This document shows positions 8,293-16,778 of a stretch of 64,000 bases of DNA, piece by piece. A model generated the notes under the pieces. The model was not told the DNA's origin. It worked only from the letters and a program-made list of their open reading frames with translations, and made no database searches. A program made the position numbers and the translations under genes. Positions within the stretch are counted from its first letter, which is position 1; each line of letters opens with the position of its first letter. The DNA is from Rhodocyclaceae bacterium (GTDB lineage Bacteria; Pseudomonadota; Gammaproteobacteria; Burkholderiales; Rhodocyclaceae): NCBI GenBank assembly GCA_016702335.1, contig JADJEF010000003.1, positions 124,001 through 188,000 of the forward strand, in the 5' to 3' direction.

Positions 8293-8922
8293 ATGGCCCG
8301 TAACCTAGATGCCAAGTGCCGCCAGTGCCGTCGCGAAGGCGAAAAACTGTTTCTTAAAGGCGAGAAGTGCTTTACCGACAAGTGCTCGATTGAACGCCGT
8401 AGCTATGCTCCTGGTCAGCATGGGCAGAAATCCGGGCAGCGTTTGTCCGGCTACGGACAGCAGTTGCGTGAGAAGCAAAAAATTCGCCGCATTTACGGTG
8501 TATTGGAGCGTCAGTTCCGAAAAACCTTTGCAGAGGCTGAGCGCAAGAAGGGTATGACCGGAGAGAACCTGCTGCAGCTCCTTGAGAGCCGGCTCGATGC
8601 AGTTGCCTACCGGATGGGATTCGGCGTTTCTCGCGCCGAGGCCCGTCAGGTGGTTCGCCACAATGGCGTGCTGGTAAATGGGAAACGCGTGAATATTCCT
8701 TCATTTAACGTTCGTCCTGGCGATCAAATTCAGTTGGCTGAAGGTTCAAAGGGCCATCTACGTACAAAGGCAGCGCTTGAGGCTGCTGAAGGGCGCGGCT
8801 TCCCGGAGTGGATTGAGATGGATGTGAAGTCCGCCAAGGGTACTTTCAAAGCGCTCCCTGCTCGCGAAGATCTATCTTCGACGCTGAACGAAGGCTTGGT
8901 CGTCGAGCTCTACTCGCGTTAA
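8293..8922 (+). CDS. rpsD: 30S ribosomal protein S4
   Basis: Primary 16S rRNA-binding protein, and in E. coli the translational repressor of the alpha operon. It has 209 residues. Four N-terminal cysteines (Cys9, Cys12, Cys26, Cys31) mark the zinc-binding form, unlike E. coli S4. An S4 RNA-binding domain lies near residues 98-160 (SRLDAVAYRMGFGVSRAEARQ). A strong hairpin follows the stop. Confidence 0.97.
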   Translation: MARNLDAKCRQCRREGEKLFLKGEKCFTDKCSIERRSYAPGQHGQKSGQRLSGYGQQLREKQKIRRIYGVLERQFRKTFAEAERKKGMTGENLLQLLESRLDAVAYRMGFGVSRAEARQVVRHNGVLVNGKRVNIPSFNVRPGDQIQLAEGSKGHLRTKAALEAAEGRGFPEWIEMDVKSAKGTFKALPAREDLSSTLNEGLVVELYSR

Positions 8923-8930
8923 TCGCAATT

Positions 8931-8964
8931 CGCGCCTGCGGACCTCTTTGAGGCCGCAGGCGCG
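8931..8964 (+). promoter_or_regulatory. Strong hairpin between rpsD and rpoA
   Basis: An 11-bp perfect stem (8931-8941 with 8954-8964, CGCGCCTGCGG/CCGCAGGCGCG) encloses a second small stem, CCTC/GAGG. It sits 8 bp after the rpsD stop and 20 bp before rpoA. The short T-poor tail (TTTCATT) makes full termination unlikely. It may act as a partial terminator or an RNA processing or stability element that sets the rpoA to ribosomal-protein ratio. Confidence 0.6.
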
Positions 8965-8984
8965 TTTCATTACAAGGATTACCA

Positions 8985-9968
8985 ATGCAAGCTCTCCTTA
9001 AGCCCCGCAGTATTGATGTTCAACAGCTTTCGCCCGTGCACGCCCGTGTGGTGATGGAGCCGTTTGAGCGTGGCTACGGCCATACGCTCGGCAATGCGCT
9101 CAGGCGCATTCTGTTGTCGTCCATGGAAGGCACTGCGCCCACTGAAGTTAGCATTGACGGGGTTCTTCACGAGTACTCGACCCTTGATGGGGTCCGTGAG
9201 GATGTCGTTGACATTCTTCTGAATCTCAAGGGCGTCGTTTTGCGTATGCACAACCGGCGCGAGGCAGTGCTTACACTCTCGAAATCAGGCGAAGGCATCG
9301 TTACCGCTGCTGATATCGAGGCGACGCACGATGTGGAAATCGTTAATCCGGAGCATGTGATCGCCCACCTGGCGCCTGGCGGCAAGTTAAAAATGCAGAT
9401 TCGGATCGAAACCGGGCGCGGCTATGTTCCTGCAAACCAACGAACAATCGCTAAAGAGAATCTTCTGATAGGGCAGATTATGCTGGACGCTTCGTTCAGC
9501 CCTGTTCGCCGCGTCAGCTACCATGTAGAGAGTGCTCGGGTAGAGCAGCGTACGGACTTGGACAAACTAGTTCTCGACATCGAAACAAATGGTGCAATCG
9601 ATAACCCTGAGGAGGCTGTCCGCCGCGCTGCACGCATTTTAATGGAGCAACTTTCGGCGTTTGCAGAGCTTGAGGGTACGCCAATGTCCGGTGGCTCAGA
9701 TTCGAAGACTGCAACGCCCGTTGATCCTTTGCTGGTTCGCCCAGTCGATGATCTTGAGTTGACTGTTCGTTCTGCAAATTGCTTGAAAGCTGAGAACATC
9801 TACTATATCGGTGACTTGATACAGCGCACTGAAACCGAGTTGCTCAAGACGCCTAATCTGGGACGGAAATCTCTGAATGAAATTAAGGAAGTGCTTGCCT
9901 CGCGTGGGCTAACGCTCGGAATGAAGCTTGAAGCCTGGCCGCCGGCGGGTCTTGAAAAGCTTGGTTAA
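8985..9968 (+). CDS. rpoA: DNA-directed RNA polymerase subunit alpha
   Basis: Core RNA polymerase subunit that seeds assembly and contacts activators and UP elements. It has 327 residues. The N-terminal domain has EPFERGYGHTLGNALRRILLSS; the C-terminal domain (from about residue 245) has the two helix-hairpin-helix motifs (NCLKAENIYYIGDL and LLKTPNLGRKSLNEIKEVL). It sits in the alpha operon between rpsD and rplQ. Confidence 0.98.
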   Translation: MQALLKPRSIDVQQLSPVHARVVMEPFERGYGHTLGNALRRILLSSMEGTAPTEVSIDGVLHEYSTLDGVREDVVDILLNLKGVVLRMHNRREAVLTLSKSGEGIVTAADIEATHDVEIVNPEHVIAHLAPGGKLKMQIRIETGRGYVPANQRTIAKENLLIGQIMLDASFSPVRRVSYHVESARVEQRTDLDKLVLDIETNGAIDNPEEAVRRAARILMEQLSAFAELEGTPMSGGSDSKTATPVDPLLVRPVDDLELTVRSANCLKAENIYYIGDLIQRTETELLKTPNLGRKSLNEIKEVLASRGLTLGMKLEAWPPAGLEKLG

Positions 9969-10054
9969 ATCAGTTTTGTTTGTTTGCCACTCGTAAAAAA
10001 CCATCAACCGGGCGCTTGCATTGAGCGGCACCCGCACAAAACGAGGATATAAAA

Positions 10055-10444
10055 ATGCGTCACGGAAATGGACTTAGAAAGCTAAACAGAACCTCATCCC
10101 ATCGCTTGGCGATGCTGCGTAACATGACTGTGTCATTGCTACGGCATGAGGCAATCAAGACAACCCTCCCCAAGGCTAAAGAGCTGCGCCGCGTTGTGGA
10201 GCCCATCATTACCCTTGGCAAAAAGCCGTCGTTGGCCAATCGCCGCCTTGCATTTGACCGCTTGCGTGATCGTGAGATCGTCGGAAAGATTTTCGATGTG
10301 CTCGGCCCTCGTTATTCTGCGCGCAATGGCGGCTATCTTCGCATCCTTAAAATGGGTTTCCGTGTAGGAGACAACGCACCGATGGCCTTTGTGGAACTCA
10401 TGGATAGACCGGAAACCACAGAGGCAGTCCCAGAAGCCGCCTAA
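10055..10444 (+). CDS. rplQ: 50S ribosomal protein L17
   Basis: Tunnel-exit large-subunit protein of 129 residues. It starts MRHGNGLRKLNRTSSHRLAMLRNM and contains GGYLRILKMGFRVGDNAPMA. Last gene of the ribosomal block, 86 bp after rpoA. Confidence 0.98.
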   Translation: MRHGNGLRKLNRTSSHRLAMLRNMTVSLLRHEAIKTTLPKAKELRRVVEPIITLGKKPSLANRRLAFDRLRDREIVGKIFDVLGPRYSARNGGYLRILKMGFRVGDNAPMAFVELMDRPETTEAVPEAA

Positions 10445-10694
10445 TTGCAAATGCCGGTGGTGACGTAGCCGCCCTTCAGCACGTTGCTAGACGGAGGGGG
10501 CTGTGTGATTGGTTCGTGAATTCGACCGTTCCTGTGGCTTTGGCGATCTATTTTCGGGCCCTGAAGGTGCGAGTCGTTCGCCAATCGAGTCGATAGTATC
10601 TGTTGGAAGCAGCCACCGTCGAACATTGGTGAAGAGCCTGGGAACGCCCCAAAGAAGACTTTGATTCTGCGTAGGCTCATTCAGCGTGAGATGT
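10445..10694. other. 250-bp gap without a recognisable gene
   Basis: This is the space between rplQ and the convergent guaC. I see no conserved ORF, no clear rho-independent terminator and none of the dispersed repeats. In related genomes genes such as cutA or dsbD often follow rplQ, but no trace of them is visible here. Confidence 0.5.
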
Positions 10695-11738
10695 TCAAGA
10701 CTGCCCGAACACCTCGTTGAGTTGGCGGGCCACCCTGATAAAAGTGGTCCGCTTCGAGAGCTCCTTTAGCCGGCGCGCACCAACGTAGGTGCACGCCGAG
10801 CGAAGCCCTCCTAAAACGTCCTGTAGCGTGGTCTCGACAGGGCCGCGGTAGTCGAGTAGCACCTCTTTTCCTTCTGAAGCCCGATACGTAGCCACGCCGC
10901 CTGCGTATTTTTCCATCGCTGCTCGTGAGCTCATCCCGTAGAAGCGCACTTTACGTCCGCCATCCGAGGCTATTGGCTCGACGATTTCGCCTTGGCACTC
11001 GTCGTGTCCCGCGAGCATGCCCCCCAGCATAACGAAGTCGGCCCCGCCACCAAATGCCTTGGCGATGTCGCCCGGTACCGTGCAGCCGCCATCGGCGCAG
11101 ATCAATCCGCCTAAGCCGTGGGCCGCGTCGGCACATTCAATGATGGCTGACAACTGAGGGTAGCCAACCCCCGTCATTTTTCGAGTGGTGCACACCGAAC
11201 CTGGCCCGATACCCACTTTGACGATATCGGCACCGTCAAGCACCAATTCTTCAGCCATCTCGCCCGTGACCACATTGCCGGCCATGATGGTGAGTTTCGG
11301 GTAGGCATTTCGTATCCTTTGCAGGAAATCGACAAAAGCTTTGGTATAACCGTTCGCAACATCAATACAGACGAAGTCAATTGCATCGCCCGTCAATGCC
11401 ATGACTCGACGGAATTTTGCAAAATCATCTTTGGTGATGCCCATCGAATAGAAATGCGGCCATCTATGCGCGGTGAAGAAAGCGCTTAGAGCTTCGTCGT
11501 CGTAATGCTTGTGCAATGCAACTGATAGGCCTTGACGCCCCAAAGCGATGGCCATCTCCACAGTGCCTACCGTGTCCATGTTTGCGGCGACAATTGGTAC
11601 GCCGTGGTACTTGCGCTTGGAGTGATGAAAAACATACTCGCGCGTCAGGTCGACCTCGGAGCGCGACGTCAGTGTCGAGCGCTTGGGTCGGATGAGCACG
11701 TCCTTGAAGTCGAGCTTGAGGTCTTCTTCGATACGCAT
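10695..11738 (-). CDS. guaC: GMP reductase
   Basis: NADPH-dependent conversion of GMP to IMP in purine salvage. It has 347 residues, the same length as E. coli GuaC, and starts MRIEEDLKLDFKDVLIRPKRST. Upstream in-frame codons would add 17 unconserved residues, so the start at 11738 was chosen. The catalytic cysteine lies in GPGSVCTTR (about Cys183); DGGCTVPGDIAKAFGGGADFVMLGGMLAG is the phosphate-binding region. It lacks the CBS domains of IMP dehydrogenase. It is transcribed away from glk. Confidence 0.96.
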   Translation of the reverse strand: MRIEEDLKLDFKDVLIRPKRSTLTSRSEVDLTREYVFHHSKRKYHGVPIVAANMDTVGTVEMAIALGRQGLSVALHKHYDDEALSAFFTAHRWPHFYSMGITKDDFAKFRRVMALTGDAIDFVCIDVANGYTKAFVDFLQRIRNAYPKLTIMAGNVVTGEMAEELVLDGADIVKVGIGPGSVCTTRKMTGVGYPQLSAIIECADAAHGLGGLICADGGCTVPGDIAKAFGGGADFVMLGGMLAGHDECQGEIVEPIASDGGRKVRFYGMSSRAAMEKYAGGVATYRASEGKEVLLDYRGPVETTLQDVLGGLRSACTYVGARRLKELSKRTTFIRVARQLNEVFGQS

Positions 11739-11813
11739 GGCTATCCCTTTAACGGTATGAGGGCCCACTATATCGCCATGCTGCCTCATCTACTCCTGCG
11801 CTAAAGTGGTGCG

Positions 11814-12749
11814 ATGATTCTTGCTGGTGACATTGGAGGGACCAAGTGCCTGTTCGGCCTCTTCGAAGGCGGACAGTGCATCGCGCAGCGCCGTCTCGCC
11901 AGCGCCGACTTCCCGACGTTTTCGGCAGCTTTGGCCGCCTTTCTTGCGCAAGCCCCCCAAAAACCGCTGAGTGCGGCCAGCTTTGCCATTGCGGGGCCGG
12001 TGGCCGATGGCGGTCGCTACGGGCGGTTGACGAATCTGCCATGGACTCTCGATTCAGCCACGCTCGCACAAACGCTCCATGTGACCAATGTCGTATTGGT
12101 CAATGATTTCGCTGCCGCGGCGCTAGGTAGCGTGACCTGCCCGCACGAACAGCGGGTGACGCTCCAGACAGGTGAGCCAATTGCTGATGCACCCTCTCTG
12201 GTGCTCGGTGCCGGTACAGGCCTTGGGATGGCACTAGCGCTGCCAATCCGGGGCGGATGGCGCATTGTGCCTGGCGAAGGAGGCCATGTCGCTTTTGCGC
12301 CGGCAGATGACCAGCAGATTGCTCTGTGGCAGTATTTACGCGGCCACCACAAACGAGTGATCTGGGAGCATGTGGTGTCTGGCCCCGGATTGGCGAGCAT
12401 TCACGCATTTCTTAGTGGTGACCAGGCGAGTCCTGACTCGATTGGTAGAACCGCCTTGGAGGCACCGCAGAGCGCCGAAGCGAGTGCCTTGAATTTGTTC
12501 CTGGCCGCGTATGGAGCATTTGCCGGTGATATGGCAATGGCGACTCTGGCGCGTGGAGGAATTTTCTTGGCTGGCGGCATTGCGGCCAAGGTGCTGCCGG
12601 CATTGCAAGGCAGCGAGCGCCCGTTTTTGCACGCGTTCCTGAATAAGGGCAGCCATGCTTCGCTGATGCCGCCGATGCCAATACATGTGGTGACCGACCC
12701 GGCGGTGGGTTTGCGCGGTGCCGCCATGCTGCTTTCACACGTTTCTTGA
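11814..12749 (+). CDS. glk: Glucokinase
   Basis: ATP-dependent phosphorylation of glucose to glucose 6-phosphate in the cytoplasm. It has 311 residues with the N-terminal phosphate loop (LAGDIGGTKCLFGLF), the catalytic Asp in VLVNDFAAAALG (about Asp98) and the second phosphate site LGAGTGLGMA. It is the Glk (hexokinase-fold) type rather than a ROK protein with a zinc motif. A copy of the dispersed 23-bp repeat (11889-11911) lies inside the gene and encodes RRLASAD. Its position beside pgi, glgC and malQ suits feeding and recycling of glucose in glycogen metabolism. Confidence 0.93.
   Translation: MILAGDIGGTKCLFGLFEGGQCIAQRRLASADFPTFSAALAAFLAQAPQKPLSAASFAIAGPVADGGRYGRLTNLPWTLDSATLAQTLHVTNVVLVNDFAAAALGSVTCPHEQRVTLQTGEPIADAPSLVLGAGTGLGMALALPIRGGWRIVPGEGGHVAFAPADDQQIALWQYLRGHHKRVIWEHVVSGPGLASIHAFLSGDQASPDSIGRTALEAPQSAEASALNLFLAAYGAFAGDMAMATLARGGIFLAGGIAAKVLPALQGSERPFLHAFLNKGSHASLMPPMPIHVVTDPAVGLRGAAMLLSHVS
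11889..11911 (-). repeat. Dispersed 23-bp hairpin repeat, copy 1 (inside glk)
   Basis: Loop CGAG. It reads RRLASAD in the glk frame. Identical over all 23 bases to copies 2 and 4. Confidence 0.88.
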
Positions 12750-12821
12750 CTATTATCAAGAGTGCCGCGGAATTGTAGGCAGACAATGAACTCTTGGAAC
12801 GGTTTTACTCAGGAGGGCACC

Positions 12822-13241
12822 ATGGCAACAAAAGTAAGCGACGACAGCAAGGCGACCAAAGCGACCAAGGTAACCAAAGCGACCAAGGCTACCAAGGCTA
12901 CCAAGGCTACCAAGCCTACCAAAATGGAAGGGAAGGCGGTCGGGACTAAGGCGGTAGAAACCAAGAAGGTGCCGGACGCCTCTGTTAAAGGCGTGAAGGT
13001 AGCCAAAGATTCCTCCGTTGGGCGAGATACGGGCCCTAGGGTCGCCAGAGCGGCCAAGGCGTCCCCAAGCAAGCACCGTCCGCCTAAGGTGTCGGAGCGA
13101 CAGCGGGAACACTACATTGAGGTTGCAGCCTTCTACATCGCTGAGCGCAGGAGCTTTTCTCCGGGAGACGCGCTCACCGACTGGCTTGCTGCCGAGGCGG
13201 AGGTGGATCGCCTGATTGCCGAAGGCAAGCTTGGCAACTGA
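12822..13241 (+). CDS. DUF2934 protein with Lys-Ala-Thr repeats
   Basis: Unknown function. The start is the ATG at 12822, behind a perfect AGGAGG; earlier ATGs lack one. The 139-residue product has two parts: an N-terminal low-complexity segment (about residues 9-35) made of K-A-T and related triplets, resembling histone-H1-like tails, and a C-terminal DUF2934 domain (REHYIEVAAFYIAERRSFSPGDALTDWLAAEAEVDRL). DUF2934 proteins often sit near glycogen genes, as here between glk and glgB. The basic tail could bind nucleic acid or polyanions, but this is inference. It converges on glgB with a gap of about 10 bp. Confidence 0.85.
   Translation: MATKVSDDSKATKATKVTKATKATKATKATKPTKMEGKAVGTKAVETKKVPDASVKGVKVAKDSSVGRDTGPRVARAAKASPSKHRPPKVSERQREHYIEVAAFYIAERRSFSPGDALTDWLAAEAEVDRLIAEGKLGN
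12849..12921 (+). repeat. 9-bp tandem repeat coding for Lys-Ala-Thr
   Basis: About eight imperfect copies of a 9-bp unit (ACCAAGGCT and close variants such as ACCAAAGCG) run in frame inside the DUF2934 gene. Every unit keeps the frame, so copy number can change protein length without a frameshift. Confidence 0.85.
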
Positions 13242-13251
13242 GAGCGCTCGT

Positions 13252-15441
13252 TCAGTGGCTGGGGGCGAGTATGAGTGCGGCCAATGGCGGCAGATTCAGG
13301 ACCAGCGAAGCCGGCTGGCCCATCCAGGATATGTCCTCGGTGGGCAGACCGCCGCCGTTGCCGACATTGCTACCGCCGTAGTGGGCCGAGTCGGTATTGA
13401 TCCTCTCGTCATAGCGCCCGCGCTGCGGCACCCCCACGCGGTAGCGTTTCCGCGGCACCGGCGTGAAGTTGCACACGACAAGTACATGCTGGCCGTTGCG
13501 CCCTCGACGCAGCCAACTGACCACCGAATGGTCAGCGTCGTGGCAGTCGATCCAGGAAAACCCTTCACCGGAGAAATCCAGCTCATGCAAAGCCGGTTCG
13601 TTGCGGTAGAAATGATTGAGGTCTGCAACCAGTCGCTGGGCGCCGCTATGCGCGGGGGACTGAAGCAGATGCCAAGGCAACTCTTCGCTTGGGCGCCACT
13701 CCCAAGGTTGCGCGAGTTCGGCCCCCATGAACAGCAGTTTCTTGCCTGGTGCCGCAATCTGGTAGGCCAGAAGCAGGCGCAGATTGGCGTGCCGCTGCCA
13801 CTCGTCACCGGGCATTTTGCCGAGCAGCGAGCCCTTTCCATGCACCACTTCGTCGTGCGAAAGGGGCAGTACGAAATTCTCGGAGTAGGCATAGAGCTGA
13901 CCAAACGTCAGTCGCTCGTGGTGATAGCGCCGATGCACCGGGTCATGCTCAAGGTACTCGAGCGTATCGTTCATCCAGCCCATGTTCCACTTCATCGAGA
14001 AGCCCAGGCCACCCAAGTAGACAGGACGCGAGACCATGGGCCAGGCGGTCGACTCTTCAGCGATCGTCAGTGCGCCGGGGAAATCGGCATGGACCATTTC
14101 ATTAAGCTCGCGCAAAAAGGCAATCGCGTCAAGGTTCTCGCGCCCACCATGCACGTTGGGCACCCACTCACCGGCCTTGCGCGAGTAGTCGAGATAGATC
14201 ATCGACGCAACGGCATCGACGCGCAGGCCATCGATGTGGAACTCCGAGAGCCAGTAATGGGCAGACGAGAGCAGGAAACTCTTGACCTCGTTGCGCCCGT
14301 AATTGAAGACATGCGTACCCCAGTCGGGATGCATTTTCATGCGCGGGTCTTCATGCTCGTAGAGCGCGCTGCCGTCAAAGTGAGCCAGCGCCCACGAATC
14401 GGCCGGGAAGTGGCCTGGAACCCAGTCGAGCAGTACGCCGATACCCGCCTGATGCAGGCAGTCGACCAGATAGCGCAGGTCGTCAGCAGTTCCGAAACGC
14501 GAGGTGGGGGCGAAAAAGCCGGTGCACTGGTAGCCCCACGACTCATCGAGTGGGTGCTCGGTCAGCGGCATGAATTCGACATGCGTGTAGCCCATCTGCT
14601 GAAGGTAAGGCACCAGTCGCTCGGCCAGATCACGGTAGCTGTAGAAGCGACCCTTGCCGACGGGTTCAGGATGACGCATCCAACTGCCCGCGTGCATCTC
14701 GTACACGTTCATCGGGGCATGCAGCCAGTCACTGCTTTTCCCGCTAAGTGCCCGCTGCTGCATCCACGCCCCATCGTTCCAGACATGAGCGCTTGGCTCG
14801 GGAACGCGGCAGGCCGTCGCCGGTCGGCACTCATGCGCCCGTGCATAGGGGTCATTCTTGACCATCACTTCCCCGTTGTTACGCGTGCGAATCTCGAAGC
14901 GGTAAAGCGCACCGGCAAGCAGCCCGGGAATGAACAGCTCCCAAACACCAGAAGCCCCGAGGTTGCACATCGGGTTCAGGCGGCCATCCCACTGATTGAA
15001 GTCGCCCACGACCGAAATTCGCTCGGCATTTGGAGCCCAGACGCGAAAGCACACGCCGGCAATGGCATTGCGCGTCAGCGGGTTGGCACCCAGGGTGCGC
15101 CAGGCCTGACGCAGACGTCCGGCATTGAACAAAAAGAGATCGTCCGGCGCGGTGGCTGGAGGGAATGCGTAGGGGTCGTGAAACACGTAGTCGCCAATAC
15201 GCAATCGCCAAGGGCGGGGCAGAGGGGCATCGCCTTCCCAGCGATACAGACCTGTTCGTTTGTCCAGTTGCAGTGGCTTCCAGGTGCCGTCGCCCAGTTC
15301 AACATCCACTGCCTCCGCATCAGGACGATAAACGTGCAGAAACCAGCGCTTGCCGGCAGAATGGAGACCGAGTGTAGCGAAGGGATCGTGGTCCCGAGCG
15401 TTCAGCAGGGCCGTAGGTACGGGGGTGATATGCGTAGTCAT
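13252..15441 (-). CDS. glgB: 1,4-alpha-glucan branching enzyme
   Basis: Makes the alpha-1,6 branches of glycogen (GH13). It has 729 residues, matching E. coli GlgB. Order: N1-type domain, CBM48 (around residues 125-210, ISVVGDFNQWDG), the GH13 barrel, and a C-terminal beta domain. Catalytic residues: nucleophile Asp409 (GLRVDAVASM), acid/base Glu462 (TIAEEST) and the Asp in LPLSHDEVVHGKGS. It diverges from glgC across 35 bp, so the two may share a control region. Confidence 0.97.
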   Translation of the reverse strand: MTTHITPVPTALLNARDHDPFATLGLHSAGKRWFLHVYRPDAEAVDVELGDGTWKPLQLDKRTGLYRWEGDAPLPRPWRLRIGDYVFHDPYAFPPATAPDDLFLFNAGRLRQAWRTLGANPLTRNAIAGVCFRVWAPNAERISVVGDFNQWDGRLNPMCNLGASGVWELFIPGLLAGALYRFEIRTRNNGEVMVKNDPYARAHECRPATACRVPEPSAHVWNDGAWMQQRALSGKSSDWLHAPMNVYEMHAGSWMRHPEPVGKGRFYSYRDLAERLVPYLQQMGYTHVEFMPLTEHPLDESWGYQCTGFFAPTSRFGTADDLRYLVDCLHQAGIGVLLDWVPGHFPADSWALAHFDGSALYEHEDPRMKMHPDWGTHVFNYGRNEVKSFLLSSAHYWLSEFHIDGLRVDAVASMIYLDYSRKAGEWVPNVHGGRENLDAIAFLRELNEMVHADFPGALTIAEESTAWPMVSRPVYLGGLGFSMKWNMGWMNDTLEYLEHDPVHRRYHHERLTFGQLYAYSENFVLPLSHDEVVHGKGSLLGKMPGDEWQRHANLRLLLAYQIAAPGKKLLFMGAELAQPWEWRPSEELPWHLLQSPAHSGAQRLVADLNHFYRNEPALHELDFSGEGFSWIDCHDADHSVVSWLRRGRNGQHVLVVCNFTPVPRKRYRVGVPQRGRYDERINTDSAHYGGSNVGNGGGLPTEDISWMGQPASLVLNLPPLAALILAPSH

Positions 15442-15476
15442 TGCGTTAGATTGTAGTCGTCGAAAGGAAGCCAGTT

Positions 15477-16769
15477 ATGAGTCACCCTAAACATTCCATC
15501 CCTTCCGCCGCTGATTTGAGCTACGAAGCGCGCAATACCTATGCCATGGTGCTTGCGGGGGGGCGAGGCAGCCGACTGATGCAATTGACCGACTGGCGAG
15601 CCAAACCGGCGGTGCCCTTCGGCGGCAAGTTCCGCATCGTCGATTTCACACTATCCAATTGCGTCAACTCCGGCATGCGGCGTATCGGCGTCGCCACGCA
15701 GTACAAGGCGCAAAGTCTGATCGGTCACTTGCAGCGTGGCTGGAGTTTTCTTGATGGACGCTTCGACCAATTTGTCGAGCTGCTCCCGGCCCAGCAGCAG
15801 ATAAATGAAAACTGGTACATGGGCACGGCCGACGCCGTCTTTCAGAATCTTGATGTCATCCGTCGTGCCAATGCCAAGTACGTGGTGATTCTGTCGGGTG
15901 ATCACATTTACAAAATGGATTACAGCCGCATGCTGGCGCAGCATATCCAGAATCAGGCCGATCTGACGGTGGCCTGCATGGATGTTCCGATCGCCGATGC
16001 GCGCGAGTTCGGTGTGATGCATACCCAGATCGATGGGCGCATTACCGCCTTTGTCGAAAAGCCGCAGAACCCGCCGCCCATGCCCGACAACCCCGAACGT
16101 GCATTGGCCAACATGGGCGTCTATATTTTTAACGGAGCGTTCCTGTTCGAGCAGTTGATTCGCGATCATGACGACCCCAAGTCGTCCCACGATTTTGGCA
16201 AAGACCTGATTCCCTACTGTGTCGAGCGCTACCGTACCTTCGCGCACAGTTTCGCCGAGTCCTGTGTCGGGTTGGGCGAGAGCGGCGAACCCTACTGGCG
16301 TGACGTAGGCACGATCGACGCCTACTGGCAGGCCAACATGGAACTGACCAAGGTGACGCCTGAGCTCAATCTTTATGATGAAAACTGGCCCATCTGGACG
16401 CACCAGGAGCAACTGCCACCCGCCAAGTTTGTCTTCGACGACGACGACCGGCGCGGCGTGGCCATTGATTCGGTGGTCTCCGGTGGCGATATTATCAGCG
16501 GGGCCACGGTGCGCCGATCGCTGCTTTTTTCACGCGTACATGTGCATAGCTGGGCGACGATTGAGGATTCGGTGATCCTGCCGGATTGCGAGATCGGTCG
16601 GCGGACCAGGCTGCGTCGTGTGGTGGTGGATAAGCACTGCCGCATTCCCCCCGACACGGTGATAGGTTACGATCCGGTGCAGGACGCCAAGCGGTTTCAT
16701 GTCAGCGCTGGCGGCATTACCCTGGTGACGCCCGACATGCTCGGTCAGACAGTTCACTACATTCGCTGA
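15477..16769 (+). CDS. glgC: Glucose-1-phosphate adenylyltransferase
   Basis: Makes ADP-glucose from ATP and glucose 1-phosphate, the committed step of glycogen synthesis. It has 430 residues with the nucleotide-binding motif VLAGGRGSRLMQLTDWRAKPAVPFGGK, the activator region and a left-handed beta-helix C terminus (VILPDCEIGRRTRLRRVVVDKHC). First gene of the plus-strand glycogen operon; the GH57 gene starts 9 bp later. Confidence 0.97.
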   Translation: MSHPKHSIPSAADLSYEARNTYAMVLAGGRGSRLMQLTDWRAKPAVPFGGKFRIVDFTLSNCVNSGMRRIGVATQYKAQSLIGHLQRGWSFLDGRFDQFVELLPAQQQINENWYMGTADAVFQNLDVIRRANAKYVVILSGDHIYKMDYSRMLAQHIQNQADLTVACMDVPIADAREFGVMHTQIDGRITAFVEKPQNPPPMPDNPERALANMGVYIFNGAFLFEQLIRDHDDPKSSHDFGKDLIPYCVERYRTFAHSFAESCVGLGESGEPYWRDVGTIDAYWQANMELTKVTPELNLYDENWPIWTHQEQLPPAKFVFDDDDRRGVAIDSVVSGGDIISGATVRRSLLFSRVHVHSWATIEDSVILPDCEIGRRTRLRRVVVDKHCRIPPDTVIGYDPVQDAKRFHVSAGGITLVTPDMLGQTVHYIR

Positions 16770-16778
16770 GAGATCATC

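Noticed and set aside
12744..12765. CTTGA...TCAAG stem after glk as a terminator
   Set aside because: Only five pairs and no T-run; too weak to call.
12849..12921. Possible CRISPR-like array
   Set aside because: The 9-bp units are directly joined without spacers and encode protein. No CRISPR array or cas gene was seen anywhere in the window.
13216..15456. 746-codon plus-strand ORF opposite glgB
   Set aside because: It is the antisense shadow of glgB, which has full GH13 motifs; the ORF has no recognisable domain.
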